Positions 27,825 to 36,909 are shown, counted from the stretch's first letter. The stretch is 37,320 nucleotides of DNA from Eubacteriales Family XIII. Incertae Sedis bacterium (GCA_031270275.1 JAISXZ010000128.1:1-37320), one strand, 5' to 3'. The notes: generated by a model from the sequence alone, not told the origin. Numbers and translations are program-made.

Positions 27825-28994
27825 TTAATGCTCTATGAACTCATCGCCGAGGAAGTTGTCCGCATAATCCTGCCACGAGTATTTCTCGCTGTACTTTTCG
27901 GACAGTTCCCGGATCTTTTCCAGCTCGGCCGTCCCGTTGAGGCCCTTGTCGTCGAGCTGTTTGAGGTAGTCGTCCAGGATGTCGGCGCTGGCCGCCCTGT
28001 ACGCCTCGAGATCCGCGCCGCCGAGGATGACGATGTCGCAGTTTTTCGCGGCTTCCGCTATGCGCCCGACCTTCTCGTTCCTCTCCATGGCCGTCACGTT
28101 GCTGTCGAAGGCCGTCTTGACGGCGGCGAGGAAGGCTTCCTGCTGGGATTCGGGCATTTTTTCAAGCGCCGTCCGGCTCATGATCGTGCCTTGGACGAAG
28201 GTGTCAAGCGGGTTGATGAGGGCGTTCTTGCCGAGCTCGTCCAGATTCATGTTGGCGGCGGCGGGGAACACGTTGTACATGCCCTCCAGCAGGCCGTTGC
28301 GCACCGCCTCATAGACCTCGCTCGTGTCCATCGTCACGGGGGTGGCCCCGTATGCCTTCACGGTCTCACCGAACACCGCCGACGCGCGGATCTGCTTGCC
28401 CTTCAGATCGGCAATCGAGTCGATCCTGCTCTTGGTGAAGAAGCACATCGGCCCGTTGCCCGTGCCCCAGAGGAAAACGACGTCATTGTATTCGGCGGCT
28501 GCCGTCGTCTGGGCCCATTCCGTAAGGACCTGGCTGGCGACGATGCCCCTGGGGTTGGGTATCGCCCCAGGCATCCCGAACAGCTGGGTCACGGGGAAGC
28601 GGTTCATGACGGTCGCATAGTCTATGAGGCCGATGTCGCAGGTGCCGGTCAGGATGCCGTCATAGATGTCGTTCTGCCCGAGCAGCGTGCCGCTGGGGTA
28701 TATCGTGATCGTTATCTTCCCCGGCATCGCCTTGTCCAGCTCCGCCTGGATATTGCCTATGGTTATTTTCGCCATGGGGTTGCTGTCCGGCAGATAGGTC
28801 GCGTATTTCAGATCGAGCGTCACCCAGTCGGCCTGCCCGTCCGCCTCCGAGCTTTCGGGCTGCACCTCGGCGGCGCCTGTGTCCGCGGGAGGGGCCTCCT
28901 GCTGCGTGCTGGAGGACGGGCTGCCGCAGGCGCCGAAAACGAGAATCAGGGCAAGAGCCATCGCCACTGCCAAATACAGCTTGCTTCTTTTCAT
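27825..28994 (-). CDS. TRAP transporter solute-binding protein (DctP), system 2, lipoprotein
   Basis: MKRSKLYLAVAMALALILVFGACGSP lipobox; DctP-like body. Confidence 0.92.
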   Translation of the reverse strand: MKRSKLYLAVAMALALILVFGACGSPSSSTQQEAPPADTGAAEVQPESSEADGQADWVTLDLKYATYLPDSNPMAKITIGNIQAELDKAMPGKITITIYPSGTLLGQNDIYDGILTGTCDIGLIDYATVMNRFPVTQLFGMPGAIPNPRGIVASQVLTEWAQTTAAAEYNDVVFLWGTGNGPMCFFTKSRIDSIADLKGKQIRASAVFGETVKAYGATPVTMDTSEVYEAVRNGLLEGMYNVFPAAANMNLDELGKNALINPLDTFVQGTIMSRTALEKMPESQQEAFLAAVKTAFDSNVTAMERNEKVGRIAEAAKNCDIVILGGADLEAYRAASADILDDYLKQLDDKGLNGTAELEKIRELSEKYSEKYSWQDYADNFLGDEFIEH

Positions 28995-29035
28995 TTCACA
29001 CCTCATTCCATTTCCAAAAGTGAAAAGCCGGCTTG

Positions 29036-29830
29036 TCATTGCTTCGGGGCGGCGCCGCCTTCATCTGCGGCTATGAGCGCGGCGCCTAGGGCGCATCCGT
29101 ACTCCGCGTGCTCGGGGACGATGAAATTGATGCCGGATCTGGCCTTCAGCGCCTCGACCAGCGCCGCGTTTTTCGTTATGCCGCCAAAGAGCACGGCGCC
29201 GTCGCGCGGCGGCACTACCTTGTCCTGTATGACGGAGTTCAGCCTGACCGCCATCGCGTTTATCAGGGCGCCCGCCACCTCTTTCCGGGGAACGTTCTGG
29301 TTCAGGAGCTCGAGGGCGTCCAGCTCGGCAAAGACGATGCAGCCGTCGTTGACGGTTTTGCCGCCGCAGGCGTCGGGGGCAAGGGCCCCGAGCCCGTCCA
29401 GCCCGATCTCCAGCCGCCCGGCCATATGCCTGATGAACGCGCCTATGCCCGAGGAGCATTTCTGGCTCAGCGCCGTCTGCAGGACCCCGTCCCCTTTCAG
29501 CGGGACCACCCGCGCCTGGTCGGCGCCTATGTCCACGACGGACTCGGCCTCGGGGAAAACGAAGCTCGCGGCCCTGCCGTCCGCGATGGGCTCCGTAACG
29601 CAGCCGTCCGCAAAATCCGCGTCGTATTTCCCTTGGCCCGTCGCGACCGTCCTTGCCACCGACGACGCGGGGATTCCGGCGGCCTTCAGGGCCTCGTCCC
29701 ATACCGCCAGGACGGCCTTCTTCCTTTCAAGCCCGCCCGAGGTCCCAAGGGCGCGCGACAGGACCTTCCCGTCCTCGAGAACAACAACCTTCACGCTTTC
29801 AAAACCCGCGTCCACTCCAGCCGTGACCAT
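29036..29830 (-). CDS. BadF/BadG/BcrA/BcrD-type ATPase (reductase activator subunit 2)
   Basis: ASKHA motifs GVDAGFESVK, VVDIGADQARV, FGGITKNAALVEAL; cluster Cys in QKCSSGIGAF and DGCIVFAEL. Confidence 0.88.
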   Translation of the reverse strand: MVTAGVDAGFESVKVVVLEDGKVLSRALGTSGGLERKKAVLAVWDEALKAAGIPASSVARTVATGQGKYDADFADGCVTEPIADGRAASFVFPEAESVVDIGADQARVVPLKGDGVLQTALSQKCSSGIGAFIRHMAGRLEIGLDGLGALAPDACGGKTVNDGCIVFAELDALELLNQNVPRKEVAGALINAMAVRLNSVIQDKVVPPRDGAVLFGGITKNAALVEALKARSGINFIVPEHAEYGCALGAALIAADEGGAAPKQ

Positions 29831-29845
29831 GCCTGTGCCCCTCCT

Positions 29846-31171
29846 TCAATCTTCCAGTTTTCCGAAGCCCTGGCCCTCCATCCACACGTCGATCTGGTCC
29901 AGGAAGCGGCGCTCGTCCATATCCGTGCGGTCGCCCGGCTGCGAGCCCTCGTAATGCAGGACGCTTATCCCGATCCCGTTCAGCTGCAGCGCCTGCTCCT
30001 TCCTCGTGAGCGTGCAGCCCACACCGCAGCGCCACAGGGGCATGATCGCCCCGTTGACGCCCATCCCCGTCGCGAATTCGCTTATGGAGCGCGGGCGTAT
30101 GTATTCGTCTATCTTGTAGACCTGCGGGCCCCTGGCGTCCGTGCTGAATATCCGGCGGAGGGCGTCCTCCCTGGTCCTGACCGGCCTGTCCGGCGGGGGC
30201 GCGTTTTTCGTTCTGGGGCCGAGCGTCCCGTCCTCTTTGAGTTCGAGCGGCCCGGACATGGTGTGCGTGTACTGCGAGCCGATGCAGACCGCGCCGTACT
30301 TCTCGAGATAGCGGTAGAATTTCAGGTAGTGCCATGCCGGCGGGTGGGCCTCCATCATGCGGTACCTCTCGTTGCCGACGGCGGCTATGCGGTTGTCCGC
30401 ACGCCACTTCGTCTCGTCGCGCAGCGCCTTCCAGAAGCCCAGGGCCTCATCGGGGTCCACCTTCGTCAGCATCCCTATCGTGAAGAAGGAATAGAGCTCC
30501 TTAGAGCTAAGGGGCGCGGGGGTCCTCGCCATGAGGCGCGTGATCTCGAGCCCGTACTTCTCCATCTGCGGGCGCGCGCCGAGGCCCTTTACAAGCTTTT
30601 CGTCGTCGAATTCCTTGCCGAATATCCGCTCTATGTCGTTTATGGCGCCGAGGGTGCACTGGACCTTATGCTCGACCAGCGCCTTCTCCCTATCGGGGTC
30701 GTAGGGGCCGAGGTACATGGTGCAGTCGCCGCCCCAGCGCGGTATGGGCGAGTAGTCCATGCACTGCTGCCCGCGCTTCGTGTGCTGGTCGCATACGTCG
30801 GGAAAGGGCACCGACATGTCGCGCATAGGGAAGCCGCTGCCGTCGAGCTGATAGCCCAGGAACATCGATCCCCAGCAGTTGTTCACGTAGCCGCACAGCT
30901 CGCGCCCCCAGCCGCGCGTCTCCGACGCCAGCCTGCATTTCCGCGCGTACTCGTCGCTCAGGCTGGCCAGCATCGCCCCGTGCGGGTTGTCCTCCACTAT
31001 GTTCAGTGAGTCGAAGCCCACGCTCCAGTCGATTTCGCCGGCGTTGCCGTGGGCCAGAAGCGAGCCTGGAGCCGCCGCCGACTCGTCTATCGACCTCTGC
31101 CACCTGGCCCTCAGCTCCTTGGCCTTGCCCCATATTTCAAGCGGCCTCGTCTCCCATATCTGACTGCTCAA
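29846..31171 (-). CDS. 2-hydroxyacyl-CoA dehydratase / BcrB-BzdO-like reductase subunit, paralog 1
   Basis: 441 aa; SVGFDSLNIVEDNPHGAMLASLSDEYARKCRLASETRGWGRELCGYV resembles the BcrB/BzdO N-terminal domain; TTG start. Confidence 0.8.
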   Translation of the reverse strand: MSSQIWETRPLEIWGKAKELRARWQRSIDESAAAPGSLLAHGNAGEIDWSVGFDSLNIVEDNPHGAMLASLSDEYARKCRLASETRGWGRELCGYVNNCWGSMFLGYQLDGSGFPMRDMSVPFPDVCDQHTKRGQQCMDYSPIPRWGGDCTMYLGPYDPDREKALVEHKVQCTLGAINDIERIFGKEFDDEKLVKGLGARPQMEKYGLEITRLMARTPAPLSSKELYSFFTIGMLTKVDPDEALGFWKALRDETKWRADNRIAAVGNERYRMMEAHPPAWHYLKFYRYLEKYGAVCIGSQYTHTMSGPLELKEDGTLGPRTKNAPPPDRPVRTREDALRRIFSTDARGPQVYKIDEYIRPRSISEFATGMGVNGAIMPLWRCGVGCTLTRKEQALQLNGIGISVLHYEGSQPGDRTDMDERRFLDQIDVWMEGQGFGKLED

Positions 31172-31223
31172 CTCCGCACCTCCGTTCCGGCGGCGCCCCG
31201 CCCCGTGAACGCGGCCCGCCCCT

Positions 31224-32360
31224 CTATGCCTCGCTCCAGCCGCGCAGGCGGGTCATGCCCGGCTTTATCATGCCAATCAGGGCCTCTATCCTCTGGCGGG
31301 TCTCGGACGGCGGCAGCGTCGTGTCGCGCTCAAACGTATGGTAGGGGATGTTTCGCTCCCTCAGCATCTTCCATACCGCGTACATGTCGCTGCCGTGCGG
31401 ATGGCAGTATATCTGCTTCGCTATCACCACGCCGTCGGCGTGAAAATCCTCGTAAAGCTCGTATATGCGCTGCGGCCGCCTGCGCCACACGTTGTCCTTC
31501 AGCGCGCTGTGGGGACGGCCCAGATACCTGAGCGCCAGCGCCATGAGCCGATCCTGCATCGGTATCGTCTCGTTCCATATGTACGAGCTGCCGTTGTCGA
31601 GCTCGTCCACGACGACATTGCCCCCGGCGGACTCGACGATGCGTTCAAGCTCCACGTCGTAGGTCTCGCTCCCTATCAGCATCAGGCGCACGCCGTCTTC
31701 GGCGGGCGCGCGCCGCTCGATCTCGGGGATGAGCTCCCTGAGCATCACGTTCATCTCCGCCTTGTCCATGATCTGGGACGCGAGAAGGAGCCCCATCGCC
31801 TCCGAACCCAGTATCGCGGGGCGGTCGAGGCGCCTGAGCTCGTATATGCGCCGCAGAAGGCGCCTGTTCTCGTTGTACACGTCTATCGCCGCGTCGAGCG
31901 CGCCGTCCGTTATCGCGCTGCCCGTCCATTCCTCCAGCCGTCCGCGAAACACGCCGAGTTCCGATTTCAGCACGTCCTTCGAGGTGCGGCCGTCCGTGTA
32001 GTCAGGCACGAAGATGTAGTGGCTGAACAGGCCCGGCCTGCGGTTCACCGCCGTCTGGAACGCGTTGTACATCCATTGGCAGCCCTCGGTATTGACCACG
32101 CCGTCCACGTAGTCGTAGTCGCCCTCCAGGAACTGCCTGAGCATGTCCCGCGTGCAGTAGCAGTTCCCGTACATCTGGCGGTCCGTCACGTCGTCGGCGC
32201 GGTGCCCGGCCATGATGCGCACCGGCAGCGCGCCTGCCGCATAGGCCACTTCCTCGGGCATATAAGTCTCGTAATACCCTAGAACCCTGCCGCCCGTCCG
32301 CTTCTTCCATTCCCTGGCGTAGTCATGGCGGTTCTCCAGTATGTTCCTGAATCTGTCCAT
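31224..32360 (-). CDS. 2-hydroxyacyl-CoA dehydratase / BcrC-BzdN-like reductase subunit
   Basis: 378 aa; GYYETYMPEEVAYAAGALPVRIMAG, YGNCYCTRDMLRQFLEG, AKQIYCHPHGSDMYAVWKMLRERNIPYHTFERD. Confidence 0.83.
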   Translation of the reverse strand: MDRFRNILENRHDYAREWKKRTGGRVLGYYETYMPEEVAYAAGALPVRIMAGHRADDVTDRQMYGNCYCTRDMLRQFLEGDYDYVDGVVNTEGCQWMYNAFQTAVNRRPGLFSHYIFVPDYTDGRTSKDVLKSELGVFRGRLEEWTGSAITDGALDAAIDVYNENRRLLRRIYELRRLDRPAILGSEAMGLLLASQIMDKAEMNVMLRELIPEIERRAPAEDGVRLMLIGSETYDVELERIVESAGGNVVVDELDNGSSYIWNETIPMQDRLMALALRYLGRPHSALKDNVWRRRPQRIYELYEDFHADGVVIAKQIYCHPHGSDMYAVWKMLRERNIPYHTFERDTTLPPSETRQRIEALIGMIKPGMTRLRGWSEA

Positions 32361-32395
32361 TGGCGCACCTCCGATATGCCCTTCCGCCGGCCGGA

Positions 32396-33274
32396 TCAGG
32401 CCAAAAGCGCCGCGCCTATCGCGCCGGCAAGCTGAGGGTCATGCACGCTGCTGAGCGCCGTGGTCCCCAGGGCCCTCTCCAGACGCCTCGTTATCCCCGC
32501 GTTCTTAGCGAGCCCCCCGGTGAACGCAAGGCTGCCGTGGACCTTTACGTCGCCGGCGTCCAGGTCGTAAAGCTTGCCTATCGACCCCAGTATCCGCCAT
32601 GCCACGGCGAAAAGATACGCCGCCAGCACCTCGTTGCCGCTGTACGGCGCCTCCTTGAAGCCCGTGCGGAGCAGCCCTATCGTTTCGGGGTTGGCGAACG
32701 AATAGCATGTCGTGCTCACGGGCTCGGGGTCCTTCTCGACGTCCAGTGACCGCGCGCCCATCTCCGTTATAGGCACCTGCAGCATGTCCGCCATCATCTC
32801 TACGCTGCGGCCCATCCCGGTGGCGCATTTGTCGCTCATCACGAAATCCCGGACGCGATCCCAGTCGTACAGCCTGACGCACTTCGTCGTCTGGCCGCCG
32901 AGGTCGGCCACCGTCGTCGCCTCCGGGCCGTACATGAAGCGCGCGCCCCTGCCGTGGCACTGTACCTCGTCCAGGAACTTCGTGGCGCAGACGGCGTTGC
33001 GGGCTCCGAAACCCGTCGCCGCGATCCTCTGCATGTTTTCGGTCTTTAGGCCCGAGCCGCCGGCCGCGAGCGCCATGGCCCTCTCCGCCGCGGCCCTGAA
33101 GTCGGGCCCCGTATGTATGTTCGCATAGCCGTGCAGCTCGCCGTCGCAGAATATCGCCGCCTGCGTGCTCGTGGTGCCCACGTCGATACCCGCCGCGACG
33201 CCCGACGCGTCCCGCCAGTCCCGCCCCTCTCTAAGCCAGCTGCTCTCCGGCCACCTCCAGTAAGCTTCGCTCAT
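32396..33274 (-). CDS. BadF/BadG/BcrA/BcrD-type ATPase (reductase activator subunit 1)
   Basis: AGIDVGTTSTQAAIF, VADLGGQTTKCVRL, DKCATGMGRSVEMMA, STTCYSFANPE, FTGGLAKNAGITRRLE. Confidence 0.9.
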   Translation of the reverse strand: MSEAYWRWPESSWLREGRDWRDASGVAAGIDVGTTSTQAAIFCDGELHGYANIHTGPDFRAAAERAMALAAGGSGLKTENMQRIAATGFGARNAVCATKFLDEVQCHGRGARFMYGPEATTVADLGGQTTKCVRLYDWDRVRDFVMSDKCATGMGRSVEMMADMLQVPITEMGARSLDVEKDPEPVSTTCYSFANPETIGLLRTGFKEAPYSGNEVLAAYLFAVAWRILGSIGKLYDLDAGDVKVHGSLAFTGGLAKNAGITRRLERALGTTALSSVHDPQLAGAIGAALLA

Positions 33275-33308
33275 CCTGCTTCACCCTCCTCGTCATCCTG
33301 CGCACGGA

Positions 33309-33352
33309 CGGCATGCAAACGGCGCCTTATGCGGTGGCCGTTGTGCATGCCG
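33309..33352. promoter_or_regulatory. Long inverted repeat at the 5' end of the reductase operon transcript
   Basis: CGGCATGCAAACGGC / GCCGTTGTGCATGCCG with a single bulge, just downstream of the predicted promoter. Confidence 0.6.
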
Positions 33353-33360
33353 CCATCTCA

Positions 33361-33390
33361 ATTGTAAGCTTGGCGGATCTGTTTTGTAAA
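33361..33390 (-). promoter_or_regulatory. Putative sigmaA promoter TTTACA-18-TACAAT for the reductase operon
   Basis: -35 at 33385-33390, -10 at 33361-33366 on the minus strand. Confidence 0.65.
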
Positions 33391-33490
33391 ACACCGAAAC
33401 GCGTTAACATTATGCCGAAAAAAGATAGATCTGCGTCAGGCATGGGCTGAATGGCCACGCCCCGGCTGAACGCCCGGCCGAACGCCCGTA

Positions 33491-33519
33491 TTGATTTTTG
33501 CGGCCGGGCGGCGTATAAT
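33491..33519 (+). promoter_or_regulatory. Putative sigmaA promoter TTGATT-17-TATAAT for the Nif3-like gene
   Basis: Direct reading; RBS AGGAGGG and TTG start follow. Confidence 0.7.
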
Positions 33520-33573
33520 AGGCGTGTCAAGAGAGCGTATCCGCTGCGGAAAGGCGTCGTCCAGGAGGGCAAA

Positions 33574-34374
33574 TTGGCTATAGACACGGCAAGGCTGATA
33601 CAGAATATCGAGAAAATCGCCCCCGCAAGCCTTGCGGAGGGCTGGGACAACACGGGGATGCAGATAGACATGGGGGCCGCCGCCGTGAAAAGGGCGCTGA
33701 TCTCGCTTGAGATAACGGGCGAGGCAATCAGCGAGGCGGAGAGGCTGAACGCCGATTTCATCATCTGCCATCATCCGCTGATCTTCGACAAAATAAACAT
33801 AATCGACGGAAACGATGTTACGGGAAATCAGATAATACGGCTCATACGCGCGGGCGTGTCCGTATACGCGGCCCATACCAGCTTCGACTCGGCATACGGC
33901 GGGAACAACGACCGCCTGGCCGAGCTGCTCGGACTGCAGAAGCTGAGGCGGGTACAGCCCCGGAAGGAGACGCCCGACAAGGCCATACTGGGAAGGATCG
34001 GGGACTTGCGGGAGGAAAAGAGCCTAGACGAGGTCTGCGGGCTGCTGAAGGCGAGGCTGGGCATAGAGCGTCCCCTTCCCGTGGTCGGCAGGCCGGAGCG
34101 GCGCATCAGGAAGGTGGGCATCTGCACGGGCGGCGCAGGCGATCTGATCCGCGACTTCGCGAGGAACGGCTGTTCACTGTTCATAACCGCCGATCTGCGC
34201 CATCACGAGGCCTTGTTTGCGTTGGAGAACGGGATCTGCCTGATAGACGCGGGGCATTACGCCTCCGAAAGCATATTCGTGGCGAATTTCGCGGAAAAGC
34301 TCCGGGATGCGGTCGGCGACGTTCTCGAGGTGATCGAGTCGAGGAGCGGGCGCGAGCCCTTCCGCTACGTCTAG
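33574..34374 (+). CDS. Nif3-like dinuclear metal center hexameric protein
   Basis: GWDNTGMQIDMG, ADFIICHHPLIFD, VYAAHTSFDSAYGGNNDRLAELLGL, LIDAGHYASES. Confidence 0.92.
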   Translation: MAIDTARLIQNIEKIAPASLAEGWDNTGMQIDMGAAAVKRALISLEITGEAISEAERLNADFIICHHPLIFDKINIIDGNDVTGNQIIRLIRAGVSVYAAHTSFDSAYGGNNDRLAELLGLQKLRRVQPRKETPDKAILGRIGDLREEKSLDEVCGLLKARLGIERPLPVVGRPERRIRKVGICTGGAGDLIRDFARNGCSLFITADLRHHEALFALENGICLIDAGHYASESIFVANFAEKLRDAVGDVLEVIESRSGREPFRYV

Positions 34375-34395
34375 CGCGGCGCCTCGTCCATCCCC

Positions 34396-35109
34396 CTATA
34401 TCTCCTCGATCAGGGCGACGCCCTCCTGCCCCCCGATCAGCTCGAGCATGTCGGACGGCGGGATTCTTTTGGGCAGCCGCAGGGACAGATGCAGGCCGAC
34501 GGCGTTTGACAGCAGGGCCGATGAGCCGTAGTGCATGTCGGTGACGTCTGCGCCGCAGTCCCTGACAAAGGCGAGGATCGGCTTCATGCGCTGCACGGAA
34601 TCGATCTCGATGTACAGCTGGAGCGTGCGCGAGCGCGCGTATATCCGCCGCTCTATGGCGGGGAAAAGCGCGAGCACGACCACTATTATCACGGCGGCGG
34701 CTATGGCGCCGGAATAAAAGCCTATGCCTATCGCAAGCCCGGTGCAGGCCGAGGCCCACAGGCCGGCTGCGGTGGTAAGCCCCTTTATGCGGTGGCGCCC
34801 GGTCACGAGTATGGTGCCGACACCGAGGAAGCCCACGCCCGTTATGACCTGCGCGCCGAGGCGCGTCGGGTCTGACAGCCCGGATATGTTCTCGAACACG
34901 TACTGGTTGGTGAGCATGGCGAGACAGGCCCCGACGCACACCAGCGAATGCGTCCTGAAGCCCGCAGGATGGTTGCGGACGCCGCGCTCTATGCCTATCG
35001 CGCCGCCCAGCAGCACGGCAAGCAGCAGGCGGAACACGGTGACCCCCACGCCCTCTGGCTCAAAAAACCCGTAAAACGCCGATGTAAGCCCGGCAAAACC
35101 TTCTTCCAT
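34396..35109 (-). CDS. MgtC/SapB family membrane protein
   Basis: LLAVLLGGAIGIERGVRNHPAGFRTHSLVCVGACLAML; GVGFLGVGTIL. Confidence 0.93.
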   Translation of the reverse strand: MEEGFAGLTSAFYGFFEPEGVGVTVFRLLLAVLLGGAIGIERGVRNHPAGFRTHSLVCVGACLAMLTNQYVFENISGLSDPTRLGAQVITGVGFLGVGTILVTGRHRIKGLTTAAGLWASACTGLAIGIGFYSGAIAAAVIIVVVLALFPAIERRIYARSRTLQLYIEIDSVQRMKPILAFVRDCGADVTDMHYGSSALLSNAVGLHLSLRLPKRIPPSDMLELIGGQEGVALIEEI

Positions 35110-35168
35110 AACATCCTAGCCCCATGCGCGGCAAGCCCAAGGCCGCTCCGATACCATCTGACGGACGG

Positions 35169-36821
35169 CTACCGATCAGCGGCAGGCGGACTTGGCCGCC
35201 GCCCCGCCCGCTGTATCTTGCCGGAAACCGTCTTTGGCAGATCATCGACGAATTCTATCTGCCTCGGGGTCTTGTAGGCGGACGTCATCGCCCTGACATG
35301 CCGCCGCAGCTCCCCTTTCAGGCCGTCTGAAGGCTCATAGCCCTCCCTCAGCACTACGCTGGCCTTGATCGCCTGCCCGCGCAGGCTGTCAGGCACGCCC
35401 GTAACGGCGCATTCCAGCACCGCCGGATGCTTCAGCAGCACGCTCTCTATCTCGAAAGGGCCGATGCGGTAGCCTGCGGACTTTATTATGTCGTCGACGC
35501 GCCCTATGAACCATATATAGCCGTCGCTGTCCTGCCATGCCACGTCGCCCGTGTGGTAGACGCCCCCGCGCCAGGCGTGGGCCGTCAGCCCCTCGTCGCG
35601 GTAATAGCCCATAAACATGCCCATTTCGCCGGGCTTGGAGCGCACGCATATCTCCCCTTCCCCCCCTGGGGGAACCTCATTCCCGTCATCGTCCAAGAAC
35701 GCCAGCCGATAGTTTGGGTTCGGCCTGCCGAGCGAGCCGGGGCGGGGCTTGGCATACTGGGTGTTCATTATGAGCGGCGTCGTTTCGGTCTGGCCGTATG
35801 CCTCGTGGATGGACAGGCCCGTCATGTCCCTGAACCGCGAAAACAGCTCCTCGCTCAGGGGCTCGCCCGCAGACGAGACATGCTCCAGCGCGCCGAGGTC
35901 GTATTTTGACAGATCCGAATTGGCGAGAATCCTGAAGACCGTGGGGGGCGCGCACAGCGACGTGACCCTGTGGCGGCTTATGGCGAGCAGGAACCTATGG
36001 ACGTCGAAGAAGCTGTGGTCATACGCGAATATGGCCGCCCCGCAAAGCCATTGCCCGTATATCTTGCCCCAGGCGGCCTTAGCCCAGCCCGTGTCGGCGA
36101 GCGTCAGGTGAAGGCTGTCGGGATGCAGGCGGTGCCAGTAGCGGGCGGTCGAGATGTGGCCCAGCGGATATATGAAGTTGTGTGCGACCATCTTGGGCAT
36201 GCCCGTCGTGCCGGAGGTGAAATAAAGCAGCATCATGTCGCCGTTTTCGGTCAGCCTCGCGGGCGGCGGCCCCTGCGCGAATTCGTCGAGGCCGGCGTCG
36301 AAGGACTGCCAGCCTGGGCGCGGCCCGCCAAGCTTCACGCGCAGCCGGACGGTCGGCGAGCGATCCATCGCGGCGTCAACCGTCCCCACGATGCTGTCCT
36401 CCTCGGTGCAGAGTATGGCCGCGACGGAGGCGGCGTTGTTGCGGTATGCCACGTCGTCCGCAGTCAGCAGATGCGTCGCGGGTATGGACACCGCGCCCAG
36501 CTTCATCAGCCCCAGGATCGCTATCCAGAACTGGGCGCGGCGCCTCAGTATCAGCATCACAGGATCGCCCCGGCCTATGCCGAAGGAGGCGAAGAAACGC
36601 GCCGCCGCGTCCGAAAGCGCGGACATCATCGCGAAGCTGTAGACCGCCTCCCGGCCGTCGTCGCTGTACCAGACCATGGCCGTCCTGTCGGGCGAGGACG
36701 CCGCGAGGGCGTCTATGCAGTCAAAGGCAAAGTTGAAATTGTCGGGCCGCATCACCTGGAAATTCCGCGAGAAATCGTCATAGTCCTTGAAATCTGTCTG
36801 TTTGAGCAGTTTTGCCAGCAT
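35169..36821 (-). CDS. AMP-dependent acyl-CoA synthetase (medium-chain/aromatic acid-CoA-ligase-like)
   Basis: YFTSGTTGMPKMVAHN, EAYGQTETTP, YHTGDVAWQDSDGYIWFIGRVDDIIKSAGYRIGPFEIE, KTVSGKIQR; ATG 36821 with GGGAGG RBS. Confidence 0.9.
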   Translation of the reverse strand: MLAKLLKQTDFKDYDDFSRNFQVMRPDNFNFAFDCIDALAASSPDRTAMVWYSDDGREAVYSFAMMSALSDAAARFFASFGIGRGDPVMLILRRRAQFWIAILGLMKLGAVSIPATHLLTADDVAYRNNAASVAAILCTEEDSIVGTVDAAMDRSPTVRLRVKLGGPRPGWQSFDAGLDEFAQGPPPARLTENGDMMLLYFTSGTTGMPKMVAHNFIYPLGHISTARYWHRLHPDSLHLTLADTGWAKAAWGKIYGQWLCGAAIFAYDHSFFDVHRFLLAISRHRVTSLCAPPTVFRILANSDLSKYDLGALEHVSSAGEPLSEELFSRFRDMTGLSIHEAYGQTETTPLIMNTQYAKPRPGSLGRPNPNYRLAFLDDDGNEVPPGGEGEICVRSKPGEMGMFMGYYRDEGLTAHAWRGGVYHTGDVAWQDSDGYIWFIGRVDDIIKSAGYRIGPFEIESVLLKHPAVLECAVTGVPDSLRGQAIKASVVLREGYEPSDGLKGELRRHVRAMTSAYKTPRQIEFVDDLPKTVSGKIQRAGRRPSPPAADR

Positions 36822-36881
36822 ATGAGAAAACCTCCCGATCCGCATTGTCGCACGGTCTTGCCTAGCCGCCGCGCCTTGACC

Positions 36882-36909
36882 ATTTTACCACAAACACGCG
36901 GCGAAGCAA
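36882..36909 (-). promoter_or_regulatory. Putative sigmaA promoter TTGCTT-16-TAAAAT for the acyl-CoA synthetase gene
   Basis: -35 at 36904-36909, -10 at 36882-36887 on the minus strand. Confidence 0.45.

Noticed and set aside
27294-29954. 886-aa plus-strand ORF and many other long plus-strand ORFs (761-2521, 2412-4025, 5924-8107)
   Set aside because: Antisense to well supported minus-strand genes; low-complexity Arg/Ala/Pro/Gly-rich translations typical of shadow ORFs in GC-rich DNA; no family motifs.
18496-33274. Possibility that the whole region is a mobile element or prophage
   Set aside because: No transposase, integrase, phage or conjugation genes and no flanking tRNA or terminal repeats within it; it looks like a chromosomal catabolic locus.
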